Below, in pieces: positions 6,887 through 15,530 of a stretch of 15,530 nucleotides of DNA (positions are counted from its first letter, which is position 1; the number at the start of each line of letters is the position of its first letter). The position numbers were made by a program, and so were the translations under genes. The notes under the pieces were generated by a model. That model was given only the letters and a program-made list of their open reading frames with translations, was not told the origin of the DNA and ran no database searches. The DNA comes from Perkinsus olseni (lineage: Eukaryota > Perkinsozoa > Perkinsida > Perkinsidae), in the NCBI GenBank assembly GCA_013115135.1, contig JABANP010000835.1:1-15530 (forward strand). The letters run 5' to 3'.

Positions 6887-6969
6887 GAGTCTGGTCGGGT
6901 TTATTGGGTCGCTCTGGGCAGCAGTGACTGAGCTGAAAACTCCCCTCGCCTTGTAATGTGTTTGTATGA

Positions 6970-7041
6970 GGGCTGTGCCGAGAATTGAACTCGGGACCTC
7001 TCGCACCCTAAGCGAGAATCATACCACTAGACCACACAGCC
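6970..7041 (-). tRNA. tRNA-Pro(AGG)
   Basis: Exact consensus tRNA (CACAGCC form), but with the GAGTCTGG flank usually linked to the other form, so it is a recombinant between the two unit types. Confidence 0.93.
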
Positions 7042-7136
7042 GAGTCTGGTCGGGTTTATTGGGTCGCTCTGGGGGTCGCCCTGGGCAGCAGTGACTGAGC
7101 TGAAAACTCCCCTCGCCTTGTAATGTGTTTGTATGA

Positions 7137-7208
7137 GGGCTGTGCCGAGAATTGAACTCGGGACCTCTCGCACCCTAAGCGAGAATCATACCACTAGACC
7201 ACACAGCC
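7137..7208 (-). tRNA. tRNA-Pro(AGG)
   Basis: Exact consensus copy; its upstream spacer has two base changes (CCGGGTCTATTGG) and is the short form. Confidence 0.93.
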
Positions 7209-7291
7209 GTGTCTGGCCGGGTCTATTGGGTCGCTCTGGGCAGCAGTGAGTGAGCTGAAAACTCCCCTCGCCTTGTAATGTGTTTGTATGA

Positions 7292-7363
7292 GGGCTATGC
7301 CGAGAATTGAACTCGGGACCTCTCGCACCCTAAGCGAGAATCATACCACTAGACCCCACAGCC
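7292..7363 (-). pseudogene. tRNA-Pro(AGG) copy with changed U8
   Basis: CATAGCC form with a single T-to-G change at position 8. U8 is nearly universal, pairs with A14 in the tertiary core, and is the first base of the Pol III A box. All stems are intact, so weak function cannot be ruled out. Confidence 0.55.
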
Positions 7364-7458
7364 GAGTCTGGTCGGGTTTATTGGGTCGCTCTGGGGGTCG
7401 CTCTGGGCAGCAGTGAGTGAGCTGAAAACTCCCCTCGCCTTGTAATGTGTTTGTATGA

Positions 7459-7530
7459 GGGCTATGCCGAGAATTGAACTCGGGACCTCTCGCACCCTAA
7501 GCGAGAATCATACCACTAGACCACACAGCC
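7459..7530 (-). tRNA. tRNA-Pro(AGG)
   Basis: CATAGCC form with one G-U pair, otherwise consensus. Right-most copy, hence first in transcription order; the spacer upstream of it diverges after about 40 bp. Confidence 0.92.
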
Positions 7531-7603
7531 GAGTCTGGTCGGGTTTATTGGGTCGCTCTTGGGGTCGCTGTGGGCAGCAGTGACTGAGACGAGAACTCCC
7601 CTC

Positions 7604-8859
7604 CCCGCAATTTTATTAGTGCATGTAACCAAGAAAGTGCTAAGCCATTCCGGGTTCCAAGTCCACGTCCAGAAGTCCAAGGGCCGGTTTTCCCACCCGT
7701 CCCCTATTAAAGTGATGCTACACGGAAAGGTCGACTTACTGGGTGAATTTTCCAAGACGTTTTCCCAGGCGAGCTCTCTCGCATTAAAGTACCAGCATGG
7801 AGAGTGACACCCAGCTTGGAAAAATTTGGTATGGTACCAATGGTACTTGAAAGACGCAGCACTACTACGTTTTTCTGGTACTTATGTTTTTCGCAACGTT
7901 CTCCTGATACTTGAAAAACGGAAGCTTGGAAAATTTAGAATGAGGTGAATTGGTTATTGGTTAGGTGCCTTCGAATGGCGTAGTTATCGTTCTGGGATAC
8001 GACCATGCTCGTGAGTTATTGTTTCTGCCTACAATTATTGCTCCCTATCAAGTAACGGGTGCGCTTGGAGAAAGCGGGTTGCGCTTCGGAGTCGCGCGAC
8101 TGGTGGAAAAATGGCCCTCCTCCGGGACATGGAAGTCGCGCACTTTAAATTGAATTGAAGTCTTCAATCCACACTCGCGTGTAAATGCGCACTCGAGTTG
8201 GAAATAGGACCCGGAACGTGGATCCAAGTACTTGGAGATATCCCCTGGGTCATTGATGCACTTGAATACACTTCTTTCTCCAAGTTTGGAAAGTACTACT
8301 TTCCCTCTACTTGGGCTTGGAAAAGTGGGCACTTTAATTGGCTCCTGGTGCGAAATCGGCTCACAGTCAAAACCTGATGAGAATTTCGACCCACCTAACC
8401 TCTGGTGGATTCTCCAGCGACGTCGTCTTCAGTTTCAGACTTCCAAATCGCAAGGTCGCACATCTATCAGCGTGCTTCAGCGAACAGGATCCCTGACGTT
8501 TGATTGGTCCTCAGATTTCGGAAGGCTAGGTTCCTATTGGTTGGCGGTTGGCGATCTGCCACTGAGCGTCTCAGAACGACAGAACCTCTCTAGAAGTAAT
8601 CCGAACACGCCGCGTTTAGCATCACTGTGCCCGTGCAGTCGGGGTAGTCTTTGCCATAACAAGCTCATGTTGATCAGTTTCGTGATTGCTACTCTCGCTG
8701 CGTTTCGTTGTCAAACGATAGTTCGTAGACTCAACTACGAAGGGGATGCGATGGCCTTTTTCCTTATCCCTGTTTGTGGCTAGGCCTCTTCTTTTTGTCG
8801 GCTCTTTGCCGTCTCAAGCCCCTTCCTGTCTGTGACTACAAGCACTCAACCGGACAATC
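7604..8859. other. Non-genic stretch between the tRNA array and the modular gene
   Basis: I recognise no gene. The words CTTGGAAAA and TACTTGAAA recur (about 7814, 7846, 7909, 7923, 8315). Perfect short palindromes occur at 7834-7846 (GTACCA-A-TGGTAC) and 8288-8304 (GGAAAGTA-C-TACTTTCC). An open frame runs to TAG 8781-8783 with its first ATG at 8256; it has a hydrophobic stretch near its end but resembles nothing known, and I treat it as probably random. The promoter of the gene starting at 8860 should lie in this interval, but no TATA box or other clear signal stands out. Confidence 0.5.
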
Positions 8860-11800
8860 ATGCGTGACTCTGTAGCTTCAGAGTGTCGTGGCGGACCACT
8901 TCGGTCTCTTGTAAAGCGACTGGCAACATCGCCGTCATTGGCAATATTGCTCGCCTCTTTCATAGCCTCAGTAACACCGTTGTCTGTAGCTGGTGTCAGC
9001 ATCGCGAATACCGACTATGAAGAGGTATTGGCTCTACGAGATGCTGGCATACTACACTCGGGTGTTCCTTGCAGATATCGGAAGACGTTAGCGATTTGTG
9101 TGAAGCTGTCGAGCTCGGTGACGGAACCTATTACCTTGTCGCAGCTTACAGAGGGAATGCTGTCGCGGTAAAGCGGATGGCTTCGGCTATCTAACCTATC
9201 GCTACGGTTTCATTCTCGTTCAGTTGACCAGTAGGCGTTCGGGTTCGAAGCAGCCCTATGTTCGGTGCAAGCCCGTGAAGGAACCGATCTACCGTTCGTT
9301 CGGCGGGAAATTCGTGGTTCAAAGCACATGTGGCCTCTCTACTGTCCGCTTTTACTTCAAGGACCAGCATGGAGCAGCAGACTTTGCTGTACTGTGGGGA
9401 GGCGTCACTACGGTAGGTCACTGACAGAGCCCCGCCGCCCTGATGATGCCAGGAATTGCGGCTATCTCGGAATTCTTCATCGGTCTGTGTTCAGGTGGAA
9501 ATGGTTGAGGACTATCTATCGAAGTCACCTGTATTCAACTCAGCCTCTCTTGGTGAAAAGTTGAAGCTCGTGAAAGCTGCTGTCGATCACTCTCCCGAAC
9601 ACTACTTCGCTACTCGCCGGACGCTAGAGGTGGCAGCCCAGGCCTTCCGAAGCACAGTCAATCAGCCCTTTCTTCAGTTCACTGTTGGAGGGGAGTCTGA
9701 GCCAATTTCTTTGGACTGTGATCGAGTTCGCGACCAGGGAACTTCCAAGAGGGGCTACTCCTCGGATGAAGGTGTCGATCATGCCTGTCTTAGTCAGTCA
9801 GGCGTCATCGTCTGTGTATCGTCCTTCAGCTGGCTCCCAATTTACTGTGACAGTCGACTGTAATGAGGAAACTAAAGGGAAGGTCACTCTGAGCATCCCT
9901 TTTGAGAAGAGCTACGTGGCGAGCGACTTCGCCGCTAGTTGGGGCTACTTCACCTATGCTGTAATCGCTCTCCTTTGTAGTGGTCATGACGATGGCCCGG
10001 TTCAGATACGAGTAAACGTTAGCAAGGCAGATCCCGAGATCGAAGACATGCGGGTTGAGCTCAACCTAGATTCGAAGAGACCAAGAGAACGACTGATCAC
10101 TGTAGGATGATGAGTCATCATCCACCACGAGCAAGGCTCTTGCGTGGCCTCTTCTCACCTGTTGTATCTGCCTCAGTACAACTCAGTGAAATACACCTGT
10201 GGCGCCGTATTCTTCGCTGATGAGACGGATGGCGGGTATTCTATGAAAGCCAATTGCGCTGAGATTGGCGTGTGGCAACGGCAAGATATGGAGTTCAAGT
10301 TCAAAGATGTTCGAGAGGGGCGAAGGATCGCCTATGAGCTGGGCGGCTATCGCGGGGTAGCCCGGCTGCCGCTTGCACGGCTTCCCACTCGGAAAGGTGG
10401 CCCTCTCTCAGGTTCGAAGCGAGCTTCTCACCAAAATCAAAGACGGCCGAGTCTTCGGAGAGAAGAGCAGCATCGCTAAAGTCATCAGAGCATCTGGGGA
10501 AGTTAGTCTTGCGGATGCGGAAAACACTATCAAACAGAGACTCGAGGTGAGCAGCAGCAGGTCGTTTGCACTGCCTCCGTCGTCGGCGGTAAAGTTAGCG
10601 GTCTAGATCACCTTCGAAGATGGCGAGACGAGGCCAATGCGGTGCATGCCTCTTGAAGGGACCAACGGCCTGCGAGCATCCTATGGGAACTTCCTGCTAC
10701 AAGCGAAATGCAGTGGCCTTTTCACTGAGCTTCTCTTCGAGGATGAAATCAGTATGATGGCCTTTGCTGTCGAGTGGGCTGGATATCGACCGATGGAGGT
10801 GAAACGAGACGTCGAGGCGCTCCGAGGATGACTCTCCAATTGCTAATCGTTCTCAGGAGGAGCTTCAAATCGGCTTCCGTGACAGTGCAACCGAGGTACA
10901 GATTCAACCCAAAGGCGTTGATGTGGCGACAGCCTTCCCTCTCGGGATGGCCTACGCCGAGCGATGGGCCTCTTACCTGGACAGGAAGGATCGCAGGCTC
11001 AAATCTAGGCGTATCTCGGTACGGCCAGCACATGAACTCAGCGAACAGAGCTACTGAGGAGCTGCCTTTCAGATTCACATTCCGTCGGCTTATATTCGTT
11101 TCACGGAGTCCTTCTACTGTCACCGTGTGAAAGAACCGGTTCATCCAGTTGAAGCCAGCAATAATGGCGGGACCCAGTTCGGGGTCACCGCTTACTGTGG
11201 GCTCATCGGATATGACTTGAGAGAGCCCGACGCGGGGAAGTGGGACTTGAAGGTGACCGTCATGTTCAAGGATAGGAGCAAGGCTATGACGATGGCCAAG
11301 TGGTGGGGCGGCTACTGGGGGGTGAGTGGATGAACCTTCGTCGTGGTGGTGATTCTAGGGGTGGAGTATTCGATCGATTATGTCAGATAAGTGGGCGTGA
11401 CTGCCATCAGCTGGATATCGATGGCAAGGCTGTTGCCGGGCCGGGAGACGCGATCATCGCTTCGGTCGAGATAGACCCCTTCTTCAAGCCGCCGAAGATC
11501 GTTGGCAGCACCATTACGGTGAGACCTCGGGTTCAATTCCTGGTAACGACAACATATCCACAATGAAAATGGACTCTGGACGTTCCCAACATCAAGTATA
11601 TCGTGACTGCTCCTCAGGCCCCTGCCGGAAAGGACTTCCCTTGTAACAGTGTGCAGCCTACTATCCGGTACTTACAGAAGGACTATGAGCTTTCACTCTC
11701 CTGTGATGACAAGCCCTCAACCCTGCATTGCAAAAGCCGCAGCGGCTCCTCACAGTTCGCCATGCAATTCGGTCTGTTCAAGGAAGTGACAGTAAGTCCT

Positions 11801-14800
11801 GTGAAGGGAATACCCACTCTCATGCTTCTTTCCCTATCAGATCGCCATGCATAAGAGCCTCCTAGACAGCTGCCCTGACCTTTGGGGAGATGGAGTTGCA
11901 CAAGGATCGTATAACGGTGCCGAGGCTATGTTATTGGTCAAGGACGGTGTGAAGGGCGTCGCTAATAGATGGGTTCAGGTAGGATTATCTCTTCAAGCCT
12001 CTTGCGATAAGCATGATGATCCGAAGAGCTTCTGGTATTTCCTTACCACATTAGGATCATCGGTCTTCTCACCCTTGGCCCTCTGCCCGCCTTTGAACGT
12101 CTCGTTCTCGGTGTTGTTGATGATGATGACGAGGCATCGTCCGTTCCTGCTCAGACTTCCACTGGCAGATCGGAGTCCTGTGAGCCGGTCGAGCCCCACA
12201 TGATGTGGGTTAATGGCAGGTGAGTTTCTGACCGCTCCACAGACGATTCAGATGAGACGACACGCCGATAGATACGCGTTCTCAAGCCAGTGCGCAGGGA
12301 AGGCCACCAAAATGGGTTGTAGCAGTAAGGAAGCCGCGGAAGACTTCGCCTGGGGATGGGGCGATACTGAAATTTCTGATGTGAGAATGGCCCCAGCTCG
12401 TCGTTCTACCGGCATTTGCGTTTATGGTTGTAGATATCCATCGCCGCTGATGTTATCAAGAAGTGCGAAGCCGTCGCCGTTCGAGAGTCCACTACTAGAT
12501 TACTCGGAGCAGCCTTTGACCCTGCTACTCAAAAGAGGACCATAATGGTGAGATTACACATCACTCAGTTCTACGAACTCTATCGTTACCTTCACTGATT
12601 ACTCCACACTCGAACCGCTATCAATCCTTTTTGTCGTTGACTTGGGCATCATTTTCCACTCTGTCAAGTCCTTGAGATGGCGGCTGATAGAATTCGAGCC
12701 GGGCCTACTCTCTGTTGTGAATAATGGACTGACAGACTTCTGTTGATCGTGTTCGGGGATATTCTTGCGAGTCTCCATGCTCAACGTGATGGCATTCGTA
12801 AGGATACTGGGAATCATATCCCGCGGATTTGAGGCTTTCATCATCACTACTACGGTAGTAGTACTACCGCGCCCGCCGTCTCAGGTATCCTCATCGAAGA
12901 ACCCGGTGACGTGCTCAGCTGTGGAGGAGGCCCCAGAAGACATGGACCTCCTTGGAGAGTACCACATCACCACCAAATGTGCTTCTCGAGACGTCGTTAT
13001 CAAGTGCACTGACCCGGGGGCTGCTGTGAAGCTGGCCCATCTATGGGGTTCTTATCCCAATCGCGAGGTAAGAGCAGTTGTTGTCGTCCATGCTGAGCGA
13101 GGTTACCCTGGATTTCCTTAGATCCAAGTTAGCAAGGCTTTGCTGGCGAAATGCAGCGCTCCCTCTGGCACGCAGTCTCTTACTTACGAAGTAACCGACA
13201 ACGGAGAATGGAAGGGGACTCCTAGGTCTTGGGTAGGGGGGAGGACCGGTCAGTATGGCCCGAGCTGCTTTGAACGATCGATCTGACAGGTTACCAGAGA
13301 ACGGGGCCTCACCTGCAGCACCCCAGTGCCCGACCTCAACTTCATCGGTGATGATATCCTCATCCAGACAGCTTGTGGCTCCGATGTGCTGAGGCTGAGT
13401 TGTGGTGGAGTGGATGGTATAAAGGAGACTATGAGAATCGTCACTCGATGGGGGGAGAATCCTAGCCCTAAGGTGACACGGTCTAGAAGAACAGTATAAT
13501 GACAGTATCGCTCGTCAGATCCTGATCAATAAGAAGGTCCTAGAGCGCTGCACAACGCTGACTAATGTTGGTGATGGTACACTGGAGTCGGCTTGGTTAC
13601 GAGTCACCGGAGACGGCTCCCGAATCAGTAGATATTTATGGGTAAGAGGCCCGGCAGGGCGGTCACCTCGGCAATCTGTTTCCATGGCCTCCATCATTTC
13701 AGTCGGGCGAGCCCATCCGCTGTGATCATGGAGTGACGTCCCCTCTCATACTGTCTGACGATAGCGTTAAGGTGAAGACTCAGTGTGAAGGCGAGAAGGG
13801 CCCGGTGGCCATAAGTTGCCGCAGCGACTTTCCCGCCGTTAGAGAATTCGCGCGGAACTGGGGAGGATGGGATAGCGCAGTGGTGAGTGTCTACCTCAAC
13901 CAAAGATACTGTTGGACTCCAGTTGAAATCACACTGTTGCCTTATTGTCGCTGACGAGACGCCTCAAGCTCTGCGGTATATCTTCCACGCGGAGAGCATT
14001 GGGCCCACAGCCTCTGACGTGGATTGCATTCGATTTTGCATGATGCTCCTCTGGAGTCGTCCCTGCTTGCATCAGATGCTATTGGATCCCAGCTTGTACT
14101 CCTCCTGTGCTGCTGAGAGATCTGGCGCTACCAGCGACCGAGAGAGGATTGCGGCCATCACTTACAATGTTGACAGTCGTCACAGGAGTATCGTGGTAGG
14201 TCGGTCACCCTGGTCTTCCTCACGCAAGTATAGCTAAGTATGGGCGATGGTTTGAGTGACTAGAAGTGAATGCGTGGACGAGCGTCATTATAGTACCCAT
14301 CCGGGAAGGTCGTGTTCATAGACAATGTGCCGTCAATGCTACGGCCAAGTCTCACGCTATCTGATCCGCTGCGTGTGATACTGTATTCTTCTTTTGCGCA
14401 GTTCCCAGACAAGACCCAGGAGACCTGTGCTAGTCCAAGCTCTCCTCCGGCGTTGGTTGTGGATGAAGATGATGCGTCATATCGTCTCCGAGTCCCCTGC
14501 AACAAGAAGAACTACGTCGTCCTCACTTGCACCTTGCCCGGCAATGCTGTGGATGTGTCCACTTTTTTTGGCTATCGCACGAGAGAGGTGACTGCTACAG
14601 TGCTGACTGCAACATTTACTGACACCTCACAATTGATGCACGGTCTTCTCTGATATTGTTGCGGCACTCTCAGGTTACCGTGCAGGAGGCAACCGAGTGT
14701 AAGTCGAAGTCTAGCGGCATGGCCCCTCTGCGGGCTTCCATCCACATCAATGCTGATGGTACAGCGGGTTCCCGGACACTGGTGGGTGACCACAGCACCT

Positions 14801-15530
14801 CTACCGTATCGGAGCTCGGCGATCTCAGGTATGGCCTCCATCGTGGAAGCCTACGGTAGCCTCGGGGGAGGACGCAGAGGTGGGCGTTGTGTCACGGTAT
14901 GGAGCAAAGGGCCGACTTTCCTAGGTGCGGTCGAATGACGATGAACCAGGACCACGGCCAGCTGATGGCAGCAGCAGCTTCCTCGAACGACAATCGTCGA
15001 GTCCACCTCGGCCTTCTGAGCGAGTAGCAGGGGAGTGCGTTATCGGAGATTTTGGAAGGTGCTTGTGTCAGGTGGTGCGGCGAGAGGTCGTGGACAGCGA
15101 GGAAGACCCCGTGTATAGAGACTGGCACTTCTGGGTTGAAGTTGAGTTCAAAGCCACCTCGGCTGAATGTGAAGATGCGGAATGCATCGTCTATGACCAT
15201 CTCAACTGCGGGGATGTTGCGACGACGCTCTTTGTGTCCAAGTGGTGGATCGGCAAGACCGATGCCAGAGTCAGTTATCTCGAGCTTCCTTGATTCCTCT
15301 TTACACCTGCTTGACCTGTAGGTGAGGATCGATGATCCGATCATGGAGCACTGTGGAGGGCCTGTAGGAGCGTCAAGAGTTGTAGCACAGCGAGAGTTGC
15401 CGGTGAGTTGTCGTCGTCGCCTTTCCCTGAGATAACCGGCATTGGCTCCTTCCTCAGTACGACGCTGATAGCCCGCTGGATTGTGATGCCGTAACGAAGC
15501 CTATCATGATGGGTGGCAACGGTGGCTACG
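8860..15530 (+). CDS. Large multi-exon gene for a modular protein with repeated Cys/W-G-G-Y domains, 3' end outside the window
   Basis: Unrecognised family. The start is the first ATG after an in-frame stop (8833). Residues 19-45 hold a signal-peptide- or anchor-like segment (LVKR, then LAILLASFIASVTPL), suggesting a secreted or surface protein; this is an inference. Proposed exons: 8860-9024, 9075-9167, 9224-9412, 9495-9725, 9772-9960, 10006-10101, 10177-10356, 10412-10546, 10607-10798, 10857-11018, 11073-11321, 11387-11518, 11618-11791, 11841-11978, 12155-12219, 12272-12380, 12434-12547, 12885-13067, 13122-13232, 13290-13472, 13519-13641, 13703-13882, 14076-14195, 14402-14587, 14674-14781, 14829-14879, 14925-15269, 15322-15402, 15458-15530 and beyond. 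All introns are GT-AG and keep one open frame. All are phase 0 except 12220-12271 (phase 2). Least certain are the junctions 9725/9772 and 11518/11618 (acceptor at 11596 also fits), the start at 12155, and the long introns 12548-12884, 13883-14075 and 14196-14401. No enzyme motif is visible. Confidence 0.75.
9224..15530 (+). repeat. At least 13 divergent protein modules, one main exon each
   Basis: Main exons (starts 9224, 9772, 10177, 10607, 11073, 11618, 12155+12272, 12885, 13290, 13703, 14402, 14925, 15458) share a pattern. A Cys lies about 7-14 residues from the exon start in most copies, often as C-x-x-V-x-x-P (RCKPVKEP, SCEPVEPH, PCNSVQP, DCDAVTKP). Then comes a second Cys after an aromatic/hydrophobic strand (FVVQSTC, FLLQAKC, YAFSSQC, YHITTKC), sometimes a third (LSC, IKC), and finally [FL]-A-x-x-W-G-x-[YFW] just before the splice site (FAVLWGGV, FAVEWAGY, AKWWGGYWG, FAWGWGD, LAHLWGSY, TRWGENP, FARNWGGW). 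Linker exons between them often begin I-x-[VI]-x-x-x-[LI] and usually hold one Cys (IQVSKALLAKC, ISIAADVIKKC). Exon 10857-11018 is a divergent copy ending ERWASYL. The pattern suggests a small beta-rich, disulfide-stabilised domain, but no fold can be named. Confidence 0.75.

Larger units (their letters stand above)
4903..7603 (-). repeat. Tandem tRNA-Pro(AGG) array, 155/167-bp units
   Basis: Fifteen tRNA-Pro sequences lie head to tail on the minus strand, with starts spaced 155 or 167 bp (one 169, one 391). The unit is a 72-nt tRNA plus an 83- or 95-bp spacer; the 12-bp difference is one extra copy of GGGTCGCTCTGG. Spacers are nearly identical. On the minus strand each tRNA is followed by a TTTT run 31 nt downstream and preceded by CCAATAAACCCGACCAGA. 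Copies fall into two forms linked to their flanks: acceptor CACAGCC with GTGTCTGG upstream text, and acceptor CATAGCC (a G-U pair) with GAGTCTGG. The array ends raggedly in a diverged spacer at about 7531-7603. All functional signals point to minus-strand Pol III genes. Confidence 0.95.

Noticed and set aside
4903..7603. CRISPR array (regular repeats with spacers)
   Set aside because: The repeats are 72-nt tRNA genes and the intervening sequence is itself nearly identical in every unit; the context is eukaryotic.
8256..8783. Open frame of about 175 codons just upstream of the modular gene
   Set aside because: No recognisable domain, built partly on CTTGG-type repeats and a palindrome; could be an unknown gene, but the sequence does not support a call.
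9456..9863. Unspliced reading of single long frames inside the modular gene
   Set aside because: The frame that matches the module pattern changes at consensus GT-AG pairs; long unspliced frames are exons extended into introns.
12027..12179. Alternative exon in another frame (Met- and Leu-rich text with three consecutive Met)
   Set aside because: The frame used from 12155 gives the module motif SCEPVEP and joins to YAFSSQC through a 52-nt intron; the alternative gives no module features.
12846..12862. Perfect palindrome ACTACTAC-G-GTAGTAGT inside the 337-nt intron
   Set aside because: Low-complexity ACT/GTA repeats readily form such palindromes; no further support for a function or an extra exon here.

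Overview
The window reads as nuclear DNA of a microbial eukaryote. The evidence is a eukaryotic-type large NAD-dependent glutamate dehydrogenase end, 72-nt tRNA genes with internal A and B boxes and no encoded CCA, and a long gene cut by many short GT-AG introns (about 45-100 nt, a few longer). A perkinsozoan or related alveolate is my best guess, but it rests on general impression only; nothing here fixes the taxon.

Layout. (1) 1-653: 3' end of a glutamate dehydrogenase gene on the plus strand, cut by the window edge. (2) 654-1910: no convincing gene. (3) 1911-2586: a palindrome-rich patch, then a small tandem cluster (156-bp unit) of four tRNA-Pro-like sequences on the minus strand, all carrying damaging changes and one with a changed anticodon. 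(4) 2587-4900: non-genic DNA with several strong inverted repeats, a decayed AT-hook reading frame that may be a transposon remnant, and a lone tRNA fragment. (5) 4903-7603: a tandem array of 15 tRNA-Pro(AGG) sequences on the minus strand in 155- or 167-bp units, each followed by a T4 Pol III terminator. Eleven copies look structurally intact, four are damaged, and one further unit has lost its tRNA and carries a foldback-like insertion. (6) 7604-8859: no convincing gene. (7) 8860 to the window end: one large plus-strand gene whose exons can be joined almost entirely by eye. It encodes an N-terminal hydrophobic signal or anchor segment followed by at least 13 divergent copies of a Cys-containing module ending in a W-G-G-Y-like motif. 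Each module is usually one exon of 174-192 nt followed by a shorter linker exon, and nearly all introns are in phase 0. I do not recognise this family.

The two most interesting items are the modular, exon-per-domain surface or secreted protein gene and the decaying two-cluster tRNA-Pro array. They are not obviously linked in function. Their closeness may only mean that this is a repeat-rich, fast-changing stretch of chromosome.
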